Assembly (NCBI GenBank): GCA_964617665.1
Contig: CAZUAH010000366.1
Span: 1 to 13,812, forward strand
From: JADHUC01 sp964617665
GTDB taxonomy: Bacteria; Planctomycetota; Planctomycetia; Pirellulales; Pirellulaceae
Reading direction: 5' to 3'
Length of the DNA stretch: 13,812 bases
The notes beneath the pieces were generated by a model. That model worked only from the letters and a program-made list of their open reading frames with translations, was not told the origin of the DNA and made no database searches. Both the position numbers and the translations under genes were made by a program. Below are positions 1 through 7,005 of the stretch, piece by piece (within the stretch, counting starts at the first letter, position 1; every line of letters starts with the position of its first letter).

Positions 1-147
1 GGCGAAATCATCCACTTCACGGGCATCGACGATCCGTACGAGGCGCCGGAAAGCCCTGAATTGCGCGTCGATTCCGCCGCTCACAACCCTGATGTGCTGG
101 TCGATCAGGTCCTGGAGTATCTGCGTTCCGAAGGCAAAATTCCGTAG
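1..147 (+). CDS. cysC: Adenylylsulfate (APS) kinase, C-terminal end (partial)
   Basis: The reading frame is open from the left window edge and ends at TAG 145-147, leaving 48 residues of the C-terminus. The segment FTGIDDPYEAPESPEL closely matches the conserved APS kinase stretch FTGI-DPYEAP-NPEL, followed by the usual VD-A turn and a final helix (LVDQVLEYLRSEGKIP). APS kinase phosphorylates APS to PAPS with ATP in the cytoplasm. The P-loop and most of the enzyme lie outside the window, so it cannot be told whether this is a free-standing CysC or the C-terminal domain of a Sat-CysC fusion. Its end faces the HEAT-repeat gene with only 33 bases between the convergent stops. The family call is firm; the domain architecture is open. 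Confidence 0.88.
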   Translation, partial: GEIIHFTGIDDPYEAPESPELRVDSAAHNPDVLVDQVLEYLRSEGKIP

Positions 148-180
148 AGCGGATCACGGGCGGATTCGGGTATCAGAGCC

Positions 181-834
181 TCAAACGGCTTTCGCCTGTC
201 GTAGTCCGCGCACCAAGTCGCCGACCGTCGTCGTTGACAAGGATCCGTCTTTGTAGAATTCGACCGGCCCTTCATCGTCGAGCAGATGGACCACCTGCAG
301 GACCATTTCCTCTCGCCCACATTGCCCCAGACACCACGCTGCCATCCCTCTGACCTGCGAGTCCTCGTGATCCAGGCAAGCTTGGATGTCAGGCAGAACG
401 GCAGCGAGTTCCTTTTTCGCGATCGGTCCAAGCCTGCCAATTGCCCACAGGATGCCGACGCGGAAATGGGCAAGGTCTTCTGCCGCCATCTCTCGCAGAA
501 GCGAGACGATGATCGGAACATGCTCAGCACACAATTCAGGCATTCGCCGAACGATTTCGGCCATGGCTTCGGGCGAGCGCCAACAGATCCCACCCGACTC
601 CTCAGTTATGAGCCAATAAAGATGGCGGACTTGTTGCTGAACGCGATCTGGATCATTGGGGGCAATCCGCTCGGCGGTTATCCCCATCGCTTCGACGGCG
701 CGCCAACCGATCTCTGGTTCCTTGTCGAAAGTGAGCGAGACCAGATGGTTCAGCACGCGGCGTTTACGCAAGGCCTGATTCGCGATTTCGTCGAAACTCT
801 GTTTCTCAAGCAGTTGGCGTATCCGTTTTTTCAT
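181..834 (-). CDS. HEAT-repeat protein, last gene of the homocysteine-synthesis cluster
   Basis: This is a 217-residue, mostly helical protein starting MKKRIRQLLEKQ. The ATG at 832-834 is preferred over an 18-residue extension because an AAGGA site lies upstream and the longer form would run into the preceding gene. HEAT-like helix pairs are visible at about residues 33-60 (EIGWRAVEAMG), 112-140 (FRVGILWAIGRLGP) and 145-190 (DSQVRGMAAWCLGQCG). A distinctive segment around residues 74-100 reads LITEESGGICWRSPEAMAEI. There is no signal peptide or membrane segment, so it should be cytoplasmic. HEAT proteins usually act as binding scaffolds, so a partner role for the neighbouring sulfide-assimilation enzymes is an inference. 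It begins only 7 bases after the UPF0280 stop, and its ribosome site overlaps that stop, indicating translational coupling. Confidence 0.82.
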   Translation of the reverse strand: MKKRIRQLLEKQSFDEIANQALRKRRVLNHLVSLTFDKEPEIGWRAVEAMGITAERIAPNDPDRVQQQVRHLYWLITEESGGICWRSPEAMAEIVRRMPELCAEHVPIIVSLLREMAAEDLAHFRVGILWAIGRLGPIAKKELAAVLPDIQACLDHEDSQVRGMAAWCLGQCGREEMVLQVVHLLDDEGPVEFYKDGSLSTTTVGDLVRGLRQAKAV

Positions 835-841
835 AGTTGTC

Positions 842-1537
842 TCATTCCTTCGCTTTGACCAATTGTGGTAGCCGCCCGGCCAGGCCAATGTGGTCGTCCT
901 TGGCGATTACCACACCGTCAATTCCTTCGATTGCGGCAATTTGCTCCAGTGTTTCGTCTACCTCTCCAACTCGTTTGACAAGATTCGCGGCTTGTGTCGC
1001 CGCCGCGTCGGCCAATGCGGCGCTTTTGGCCACGACCGTTGCCAGATCGCAATCGCCAAGGCTCGTCGAATGTCCCATCTTTCCCGACGACGAGCAAATC
1101 GAGATCGGTGTGTCGCTGGCTCCAAGTGAGAATGCAAGCTGATCGCCGAGCCGATCAGTGCCAGTATGAAGCCGAATGATCACGGGCTCTGCTGCTCGAA
1201 GGTAAATGTCTCCGCCGTTCTCTACGATGGCCTCCGGCGATCCGGCTTCCAGAGCGGCCTCAGCCGCACACTGCGCCATGGCACCCGCCACTGCAGCCAT
1301 TGGGCCAACACCGACGAGGTCGGCCGCTCGGGCCATACGCTGCGCGACCTTTGGTGCGTCGTCCAGCAATCCGATCGGCTCAAACGCATTTCCGAAGTCG
1401 GGCTGGCGGTCCATGTATTCCTCGAGAATTCGTCGTTGCCGCACGATTTCGGCAGTAGCAGCCTCAAACTCGCCGCAACAGATGCGGAAAACCGCTTCTC
1501 GATGAGTGAAAGTCCGGTAGACTCGTTTCTCAGGCAC
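842..1537 (-). CDS. UPF0280 / COG2122 family protein (ApbE-like), sulfide assimilation
   Basis: The protein is about 231 residues and matches the UPF0280 family. It opens with the typical PEKRVYR motif, has a glycine/alanine-rich segment (VGVGPMAAVAGAMAQ), then IVENGGDIYL, which resembles the ApbE family core, and a C-terminal SLGDCDLATVVAKSAALADA stretch. The COG2122 member MA1715 of Methanosarcina acetivorans has been reported to support efficient sulfide assimilation, and the gene commonly travels with the HcyBio and NIL-ferredoxin genes found here. The start is uncertain: I chose GTG at 1535-1537 because family members begin a few residues before R-x-Y-R, but TTG at 1553-1555 would add six residues, and neither has a clear ribosome site. 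The biochemical activity is unknown; flavin or metal involvement is only suggested by ApbE similarity. Confidence 0.88.
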   Translation of the reverse strand: MPEKRVYRTFTHREAVFRICCGEFEAATAEIVRQRRILEEYMDRQPDFGNAFEPIGLLDDAPKVAQRMARAADLVGVGPMAAVAGAMAQCAAEAALEAGSPEAIVENGGDIYLRAAEPVIIRLHTGTDRLGDQLAFSLGASDTPISICSSSGKMGHSTSLGDCDLATVVAKSAALADAAATQAANLVKRVGEVDETLEQIAAIEGIDGVVIAKDDHIGLAGRLPQLVKAKE

Positions 1538-1570
1538 GGCTGAACGGAAGACCAACAGAAGCGTGAAAGA

Positions 1571-2008
1571 CTAGAACGCCGACGCGCATGCGGCGTACGG
1601 ACAAACACGGATGCAGGCTAGGCACTCGATGCACTTTTTCTCGTCATAGCCCACTTCTCGGGTTGCGCCGTCGGCGATGTACAACGCCCTGACAGGGCAA
1701 TGGACCACACAGGCGCCGCAGTGCGTACAGCCATCCTCGTCCCGCGTCACGCCCTTGCCCGTCTCGTTGATCGTGACGTCAAACGTCTTGACGAACTCCA
1801 TGCCCTGTTCGATATGCTCTTCGGTGCCGGTCACGTCCAGCAGAAGATATCCTTCCTCTTCGGGCGTGACCTTGGCGCGGTAGACGTTGACCACAAGATT
1901 GTGGTCTTTGACCAAGTGGTAGATGATGGGCTTTTCGCACTCACACCGAGGGAAGAAAAGCATCAGCTTCTTCGTGACGATCTCGTTTTCCGTGACGGTC
2001 TCAGTCAT
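1571..2008 (-). CDS. NIL-domain ferredoxin, homocysteine synthesis from sulfide
   Basis: The 145-residue protein has two parts. Residues about 12-85 form a NIL domain (KLMLFFPRCECEKPIIYHL onward), a fold also found at the end of methionine ABC transporter ATPases. Residues 90-140 carry two [4Fe-4S] ferredoxin motifs with cysteines 94, 97, 100, 104 and 126, 129, 132, 136. Its homologue MA1822 works with MA1821 (HcyBio family) in sulfide-dependent homocysteine formation in Methanosarcina acetivorans, probably supplying electrons. The ATG at 2006-2008 is chosen: it overlaps the end of the upstream HcyBio gene by 8 bases (ATGACTGA) and has AAGG upstream; a longer form from 2029 would add seven unlikely residues. 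The extra Cys22/Cys24 pair in the NIL domain may bind metal or sulfur, which is inference. Confidence 0.92.
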   Translation of the reverse strand: MTETVTENEIVTKKLMLFFPRCECEKPIIYHLVKDHNLVVNVYRAKVTPEEEGYLLLDVTGTEEHIEQGMEFVKTFDVTINETGKGVTRDEDGCTHCGACVVHCPVRALYIADGATREVGYDEKKCIECLACIRVCPYAACASAF

Positions 2009-3194
2009 CCGGTTTATCCCTTGCCACAAGCGGCTTCATTGAGGTGTCTTTAGGAAGAGACGCGATCGGCTCGGCAAGCACAAACTCGCCACGCCTGATT
2101 TCGTCCGCGAGCAGATGAGCAACCTCCAATGCTGTATGGTAGGAGGAAAGTGATCCGACGGCCACCTTCTTGCCTTCGATTTCAACCTCGCCACTTCGCA
2201 GTTGCTCGTAGTTGACTTGGCATACAGTCTTGCCCGTGTTCTGCGGGTACTCCGAGCTGTAGTCGACCACCGGCGCTAGAATATCGCGGTCGCGTACACA
2301 CGTTCGTTTGAGGACATCTTCGTTCAACACGGGAATCGGAACGCCGACCCCCAAACCCAACGAAACACCGTACCCGCGAAAGCTAACGCCGCGCACAAAA
2401 TCGGGCTGCATCTGCTTCATGTCCCCGGTTAGTGCCAACGTGCCCGCTCCCCCAGTGGGGACGCCTCCGGGAGTTCGTTCACAATCGCCAGCATGCTGAG
2501 TCCCCTCGGCGTAAACGTGACCATGAGCACCGGCCAGCCAGACTTTGGTTCCTACGCCGATCGTATCGTACTCGGGATCGTTGAGCAGTGGAGACAGTTG
2601 GCCTGCAGAACAATAGTTAACGTTTCTGCGCTTTGGTTCCAGTTTCCCCATGTACGTGTATATCGCTTTATCCGAATCATTGATTGCCACGTTATAGTTC
2701 TGGTAGCAATTACGAGGATTCACCATGATCGCTTGATTCAGGTCGTTGATCGTGAAGTAGGTCCGAATCTCGCGTGACGGGTAGCAATCGGTTCCGTAAG
2801 AAAGTGCAAAAAGCTGCAGCGTCTTACCGGCAATCAGATCCTCGATCACGTGGCCGCCGCCGTAGCGAAATTCGCCCGGATGGTACATGTTCGCCGAATC
2901 GCCGTGTCGCAGTTGAGTCGCACCGAGGTAGGCGTCCACAGCCGCGACACCTGTGTAGACGAGAACATCCTGCACCCAGGCTTCCGACATGCGGATTTTG
3001 GGCTTCGTATGTCCGAAATTCAGAAAACAGCCCGAGGAACACATAGGGCCAAACGTGGCGGTGGTAACGACATCCACCTCCTTCGCGGCTGCCTCGACTC
3101 CTTTCTTGTCCACATAGTCCATGATCTCGTCCGCAGTAAGCACAACGGCTTCACCGGACTCGATCCGATCGTTGATCTGTTGATAAGTCTTCAT
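2001..3194 (-). CDS. Homocysteine biosynthesis protein (HcyBio / DUF39, COG1900)
   Basis: The 397-residue protein matches the HcyBio (formerly DUF39) family along its length, with signature stretches TTATFGPMCSSGCFLNFGH, YHPGEFRYGGGHVIEDLIAG, NPRNCYQNYNVA and the glycine-rich VPTGGAGTLALTGDM. The family converts an aspartate-semialdehyde-derived intermediate plus sulfide to homocysteine in anaerobes, with the NIL ferredoxin encoded next door. Cysteines 52, 56, 137, 163, 195 and 238 lie in conserved-looking segments and are candidates for sulfur transfer. There is no C-terminal CBS pair, unlike the methanogen form. The ATG at 3192-3194 is preferred (GGAA seven bases upstream); a 44-residue extension to 3326 is Arg/Ser-rich and unlike the family. 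The stop overlaps the next gene by 8 bases. The protein is cytoplasmic. Confidence 0.93.
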   Translation of the reverse strand: MKTYQQINDRIESGEAVVLTADEIMDYVDKKGVEAAAKEVDVVTTATFGPMCSSGCFLNFGHTKPKIRMSEAWVQDVLVYTGVAAVDAYLGATQLRHGDSANMYHPGEFRYGGGHVIEDLIAGKTLQLFALSYGTDCYPSREIRTYFTINDLNQAIMVNPRNCYQNYNVAINDSDKAIYTYMGKLEPKRRNVNYCSAGQLSPLLNDPEYDTIGVGTKVWLAGAHGHVYAEGTQHAGDCERTPGGVPTGGAGTLALTGDMKQMQPDFVRGVSFRGYGVSLGLGVGVPIPVLNEDVLKRTCVRDRDILAPVVDYSSEYPQNTGKTVCQVNYEQLRSGEVEIEGKKVAVGSLSSYHTALEVAHLLADEIRRGEFVLAEPIASLPKDTSMKPLVARDKPDD

Positions 3195-3326
3195 GAGTCG
3201 TTCCGTTCGCGATGATACGCCCTGAACACGTCCTGAAGCGACGCGTTTTCCCGAGCAACCGAGGATACTGAGCTTTGCCTTCGAGTGCAAGTTACGCAAT
3301 TTGCGGCATCCGGCGATGAGAAACAC

Positions 3327-3956
3327 TCACGAGCGGATGCGCGACTGCCAAACCGTCTCAGCGGCCTTCTTCACTGCCAACGTCTGTTCTTCATTTTCCC
3401 GCGCGATGATCGCGTTGAATTTGTGGACGAGACGTGGCTTTTCCGCAAGAGTCAGGCGTTCCGTCTCTTCGTCGTTGGCTCCAGTCGGCTTCTTCTCCAA
3501 TCCCCATACGCCTTCCGCAGCCAAACAACGTACTTCGTCTTCGAACGTCGCCTTGCGGGAATAGAACACGATCGGCACATCTGGATAATCGGCGACCACA
3601 CGACCAGCTATCTGCAAACCTCCGTCTGGACCTTGACGCCACGCGTCGAGTACCGCTTGTAGGCGTGACTGCGCTCGAAGGAAGTTTCCATATGCCACGC
3701 GCATTTCGGCTCCGTCGTCCTCATATGTGACGAACGTTTGGCGCAGCGCATCTATCCGTTCTCCATCGGGTTGTCCACTCGGGAAGTAGAGATCCAACAC
3801 GAAGAGATCAGGTGCTGAATCCCGTTGCTCGGCGATTTGACGCCTAGCGGCCTCGTAGTCGTCCGCAGCAATGACGTCGTACACATCTCCAAACACGCGC
3901 TCGAACAGCGGAATCTCGAAGCCCTTATCATCGTCAACGAAGCAGACACAACGCAT
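3327..3956 (-). CDS. Response regulator with an enlarged receiver domain
   Basis: The 209-residue protein begins with a receiver fold: acidic pair Asp8-Asp9 in CFVDDD, the likely phosphate-accepting Asp55 in LFVLDLYF, Ser133 in PIVFYSRKA in place of the usual Thr/Ser, and a conserved Lys155/156 in GLEKKP. About 50 extra residues (roughly 60-110) sit between the phosphorylation strand and the helix GGLQIAGRV, where an ordinary receiver has only a few. There is no recognisable DNA-binding or enzymatic output domain; the tail after residue 160 is a charged helix. The ATG at 3954-3956 follows GAAGGA with eight bases of spacing. It lies 132 bases upstream of the HcyBio gene on the same strand and diverges from the histidine kinase, suggesting a pair; cognate pairing is inference. 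Confidence 0.85.
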   Translation of the reverse strand: MRCVCFVDDDKGFEIPLFERVFGDVYDVIAADDYEAARRQIAEQRDSAPDLFVLDLYFPSGQPDGERIDALRQTFVTYEDDGAEMRVAYGNFLRAQSRLQAVLDAWRQGPDGGLQIAGRVVADYPDVPIVFYSRKATFEDEVRCLAAEGVWGLEKKPTGANDEETERLTLAEKPRLVHKFNAIIARENEEQTLAVKKAAETVWQSRIRS

Positions 3957-4119
3957 CAGCGTGATCCTTCGCAATCCACTCAAGCCTTGCTTCCAGCCGC
4001 TCACAGCCTTTCGTCCGTACGCGAGACATGAATCATATGGCAAGACTAACGGCCCGAACACCGGTGCCGTTTCACAGGAGAAGCACTCGCCGATGCAAGA
4101 CCGGCGTCGGACGTGACAA

Positions 4120-4147
4120 TGGTCCCAACCCACTTAGCTTGGGACCA
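4120..4147. repeat. Perfect 9-bp inverted repeat with 10-base loop
   Basis: TGGTCCCAA at 4120-4128 is the exact reverse complement of TTGGGACCA at 4139-4147. No T-run follows on either strand, so it is not a standard terminator. A second segment, TCCCAAGC at 4178-4185, can pair with GCTTGGGA at 4137-4144, giving an alternative fold that excludes the first. It could be a binding site, an RNA leader element of the kinase transcript, or a remnant repeat. Confidence 0.5.
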
Positions 4148-4215
4148 GTGGCCCGAGCGAGAGACCAGGCTGTTGTCTCCCAAGCGATCCTGAGCATCGA
4201 TTGGGGAATATCTGT

Positions 4216-4244
4216 CGTAGTGGCGGCTGGAAGCCACCACTACG
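4216..4244. repeat. Palindromic intergenic repeat (Planctomycetota-like)
   Basis: CGTAGTGGCGG at 4216-4226 pairs with CCACCACTACG at 4234-4244 with one mismatch, around a 7-base loop CTGGAAG. From memory, palindromes of the form GTAGTGGCGGCTGGAAGCC...CCACTAC are abundant between genes in Planctomycetota genomes. The hairpin is seen directly; membership of that family is recall and needs a genome-wide count. Confidence 0.6.
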
Positions 4245-4420
4245 TGAAAATGCGACGCCAATATCTCGAACGATGCCTAGTCTGCCAAACCGAGCGAGTA
4301 TGCCACCTGTAGCGATTGCATCGGCTGGCGTTTGCACAACGGGCATGGGCGCGATAGACTCCCATTGTCGTACCCTACCCTCTCTCCTCTGCCCACGCTG
4401 TTGGGGCGCAAAGGGCGGAC

Positions 4421-6685
4421 ATGAGAATCAAATCAAAACTCGTCTACAAACTGAGCGTCGTGGTCGCGGTCATCATGATCGCGGCAATCGCCCTCTCTGG
4501 GTACGTAAACAACCATATCTGCGCTCACTACTCGGAAGAATCCGCCGAGACATTCCTCAAGTTCAATTCCGAGTCGATGGTCCAGGGAATTGGCCAGTTG
4601 ATGATGGCGCCGAACAACGAGGGCATTCAGGACTTCATCGCCGAGATTTCTCAAGACAGCGAAGTCTTTGGCGAGATCCGCTATGTGGATCATCATTCCG
4701 ATACCGGCAAGGTGGTGGCGTCACGATTCGGTGGCGAGCGGGCGGACGTACGTTTGGAGGATCGAGCTTGTTCCGTCTGCCACGATCTAGAGGATCCCGG
4801 TTTGGCAGGGACAGAGACGACGGCCATGGTGATTGAGCAACCCCATGGAGAACGCGTCTTGTCGGTGGTAGCCCCGATCCTGAACGAACCACGCTGCAGC
4901 GAATGCCACGCTAAGGATCCGCCCATACTTGGCATCCTAAGTGCCGACTACTCATTGAGCCGCTTGGACTCGATGGCATGGACCCGACGGATGTTCATTA
5001 CTGTCACCGTCTTCGCCTCGCTGGCGTTGGGCATGGTTGCCCTTTGGCTGATGTTCACACGGGTGCTCGAGAAGCCAATTGCCGAGTTGATAGCTGGCAC
5101 AAGACGCATCGCAGCCCACGAACTCGATTTCCGTTTCGATCAGACGCGGGACGACGAGATTGGGGCACTGGAAGAGTCGTTCAATATCATGACGGCCCGG
5201 ATCCAGGCCCATCGCGACGAGCTGCGCGAAGCCATGGAGTACCTCGGAGGAATCGTCGAAAACTCGGCTGACATGATCATTACTGTCACACCTGACGGTT
5301 TCATCGAGACGTTTAATCGAGGTGCGGAACGGACCCTGGGCTACGGCCGGGTAGAGGTGATTGGCCAACCGATCGAGAAGTTGTTTGCCGACCCGCGCGA
5401 CAGACATGTGGCCATCAGCCGTCTGTCGGACAACGACAATGTCCAGAACTTCGAGACCCGTTTTCTGGGAAAGGACGGGCAAGTTCGCAACGTTCTGTTG
5501 ACGCTGTCCCGTCTGCGCGACCGGGACGACAATCCAATCGGTACTTTCGGCATCAGCAAGGACATCACGCAGGCCAAGGAACTGCAGGACGAACTGCGGG
5601 ACGCCAAGCGGTACTTGGAGGGCATGTTCGAGAACTCGGCCGATATCATTATCACGGTCAACCCCGAAGGGCTGATCGAGACGCTCAATCGCGGAGGCGA
5701 GCAGGCGCTGGGCTATGGCCGCGAAGACTTGATCGGCAGACGAATCGAAAGCCTCTACGTCGATCCACGCGAGAGACATGCAATTGCTCGGCTCCTTGAG
5801 GAAACCGGAAACGTCCAGAATTACGAAACTCGCCTGTTGGCCAAGGATGGGCAGGCCCGAAGCGTCTTGCTCACCCTTTCACCCCTTCGCGACACCGAAG
5901 GCAATCCCATCGGCACCATCGGAATCAGTAAGGACGTCACTCAGGAGAAGATACTGCAGCGCGAACTGGTCCAGTCGCAAAAGCTTGCTGCTATCGGGCA
6001 AGCAGTCACGGGAATCCAGCACGCCATCAAGAACATGCTCAATGCCCTAACGGGCGGCGCCTACCTGGTCCGCAACGGCATGGAAAAGGACAAGCAAGAG
6101 CAGATCAAAGAAGGCTGGGCGATGGTCGAGGAAGGCATCGAGCGGATCGGCAGCCTGTCGCGTAACATGCTCAACTATGCCAAAGACTGGAAGCTGGATC
6201 TGCAGAGTGTCGACCTCGAAGAACTGGTGGCGGACGTTTGCGAATTGAATCGCCAGGTCGCGACCGAACGAGGAATCGCTCTACGCCACGTACCATGTGA
6301 TGGCTTGCCTGCCGTGTTGTGCGACCCAAGCCTGGTACACATGGCAGTGACAGACATCGTCGTGAATGCCATCGACGCCTGCGACTCGAAGGAGTACGGC
6401 CCCGATGAGAATGCCGAGGTAAAGGTGAGAAACTCCCTGACGGAAGGCGGGATCTTTGCAGAGATCGAAGTGTGCGATAACGGCCCCGGAATGACCGAGG
6501 AAACCAAACGAAATATCTTCACCCCGTTCTTCAGCACCAAGAAGACCCAAGGTACCGGCCTCGGCCTTGCGGTGACCGCCAGAATCATCAAGACACACGA
6601 AGGGGAAATCTACGTAGACTCCGAACCCGACAACGGGACCGCGTTCCGCATCTATATCCCCAAAGACGGTCCAAGAGATCATTAG
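4421..6685 (+). CDS. Membrane sensor histidine kinase with diheme c-type sensor, HAMP and two PAS domains
   Basis: The 754-residue protein has a membrane helix at about 10-30, an extracytoplasmic sensor region to about 189, a second helix at 190-212, HAMP (213-266), two closely similar PAS domains (about 272-388 and 396-510) and a kinase core. The sensor carries two heme-c motifs, CSVCH (117-121) and CSECH (159-163), so it should bind covalent heme outside the membrane and read redox state or a small ligand. Kinase motifs are the H-box with His534 (GIQHAIKNML), N-box Asn649 (DIVVNAIDAC), G1 DNGPGM (686-691) and G2 GTGLGL (711-716). The ATG at 4421 follows AAGGGCGG. No receiver domain is attached, so a separate response regulator is needed; the divergent one at 3327-3956 is the obvious candidate. 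The ligand is unknown. Confidence 0.93.
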   Translation: MRIKSKLVYKLSVVVAVIMIAAIALSGYVNNHICAHYSEESAETFLKFNSESMVQGIGQLMMAPNNEGIQDFIAEISQDSEVFGEIRYVDHHSDTGKVVASRFGGERADVRLEDRACSVCHDLEDPGLAGTETTAMVIEQPHGERVLSVVAPILNEPRCSECHAKDPPILGILSADYSLSRLDSMAWTRRMFITVTVFASLALGMVALWLMFTRVLEKPIAELIAGTRRIAAHELDFRFDQTRDDEIGALEESFNIMTARIQAHRDELREAMEYLGGIVENSADMIITVTPDGFIETFNRGAERTLGYGRVEVIGQPIEKLFADPRDRHVAISRLSDNDNVQNFETRFLGKDGQVRNVLLTLSRLRDRDDNPIGTFGISKDITQAKELQDELRDAKRYLEGMFENSADIIITVNPEGLIETLNRGGEQALGYGREDLIGRRIESLYVDPRERHAIARLLEETGNVQNYETRLLAKDGQARSVLLTLSPLRDTEGNPIGTIGISKDVTQEKILQRELVQSQKLAAIGQAVTGIQHAIKNMLNALTGGAYLVRNGMEKDKQEQIKEGWAMVEEGIERIGSLSRNMLNYAKDWKLDLQSVDLEELVADVCELNRQVATERGIALRHVPCDGLPAVLCDPSLVHMAVTDIVVNAIDACDSKEYGPDENAEVKVRNSLTEGGIFAEIEVCDNGPGMTEETKRNIFTPFFSTKKTQGTGLGLAVTARIIKTHEGEIYVDSEPDNGTAFRIYIPKDGPRDH

Positions 6686-6721
6686 GAACGCGAAGGAGAA
6701 TAGCTCGGGAATCGTTCCCCA

Positions 6722-6744
6722 ACCAATACTCTCATAACATTGGT
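6722..6744. terminator. Possible weak hairpin between convergent genes
   Basis: ACCAAT at 6722-6727 and ATTGGT at 6739-6744 form a 6-bp stem with an 11-base loop, in the gap between the histidine kinase stop and the convergent small gene. It is AT-rich and lacks a T-run, so a terminator role is only a possibility suggested by position. Confidence 0.2.
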
Positions 6745-6771
6745 ACAGAAAATCGGTTCAGCAAAGGACGT

Positions 6772-7005
6772 TCATCGAGGCTGGTTGGAAACGAAACGAT
6801 AAAAGTCGTGCCACCCGTCCGGTTCGGGAAACTCGTCTTCGTATGCGTTTCTCTCTTCACGAGAGAGCGAAAGGTACCATTCGGTCCATCCGCGGCTGTA
6901 AGCGTTCCAAGCATCGGGTCGGGGATACATTTCTGGTGACACGTAGGCCGCTCGCTGAACCGCTACCCGGGGTAGCGTGCGATCAAAGCGTGCTATGCGG
7001 ATCAC
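6772..7005 (-). CDS. Small hypothetical protein, aromatic-rich, 77 residues
   Basis: I do not recognise this protein. It starts with GTG at 7003-7005, overlapping the stop of the preceding gene (GTGA), which suggests translational coupling with it. It is unusually rich in Trp, Tyr and Phe. Two segments, RPDAWNAYSRGWTEWY (about 29-44) and PEPDGWHDFYRF (about 61-72), look like diverged copies of one proline-aspartate-aromatic motif, separated by an acidic-basic helix LSREERNAYEDE. There is no signal peptide or membrane segment. An overlapping frame on the same strand (6732-6914) is less convincing because it is Thr/Ser/Arg-rich and uncoupled. It ends convergently with the histidine kinase, 86 bases away. 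Confidence 0.55.
   Translation of the reverse strand: MIRIARFDRTLPRVAVQRAAYVSPEMYPRPDAWNAYSRGWTEWYLSLSREERNAYEDEFPEPDGWHDFYRFVSNQPR

Larger units (their letters stand above)
3957..4420. other. Divergent intergenic region between response regulator and histidine kinase
   Basis: This 464-base stretch holds no convincing gene. It contains a perfect 9-bp inverted repeat at 4120-4147, a second possible pairing partner at 4178-4185, and the palindrome at 4216-4244. A weak sigma70-like pair lies at 4332-4337 (TTGCAC) and 4355-4360 (TAGACT) with 17 bases between, which could serve the kinase, but each half matches only 3-4 of 6 consensus bases. Promoters for both divergent genes must lie here or within the neighbouring coding ends. 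Confidence 0.6.

Noticed and set aside
3260..3300. Weak promoter-like pair (TTGCAC, 17 bases, TATCCT) on the minus strand before the HcyBio gene
   Set aside because: It matches only about half of the consensus bases, and such pairs are expected by chance in 132 bases.
3195..3326. 44-residue N-terminal extension of the HcyBio protein
   Set aside because: It is basic and Ser/Arg-rich, unlike the family N-terminus, whereas ATG 3194 gives the expected start and has an upstream GGAA.
4201..4836. Plus-strand frame starting in the palindromic repeat upstream of the kinase
   Set aside because: It begins within the repeat, is arginine-rich and overlaps the true kinase frame, which has a ribosome site and membrane helix.
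4952..5779. Long open frame of 275 codons on the minus strand inside the histidine kinase
   Set aside because: It lies fully antisense to a gene with recognisable PAS and HAMP domains, and its translation shows no family features.
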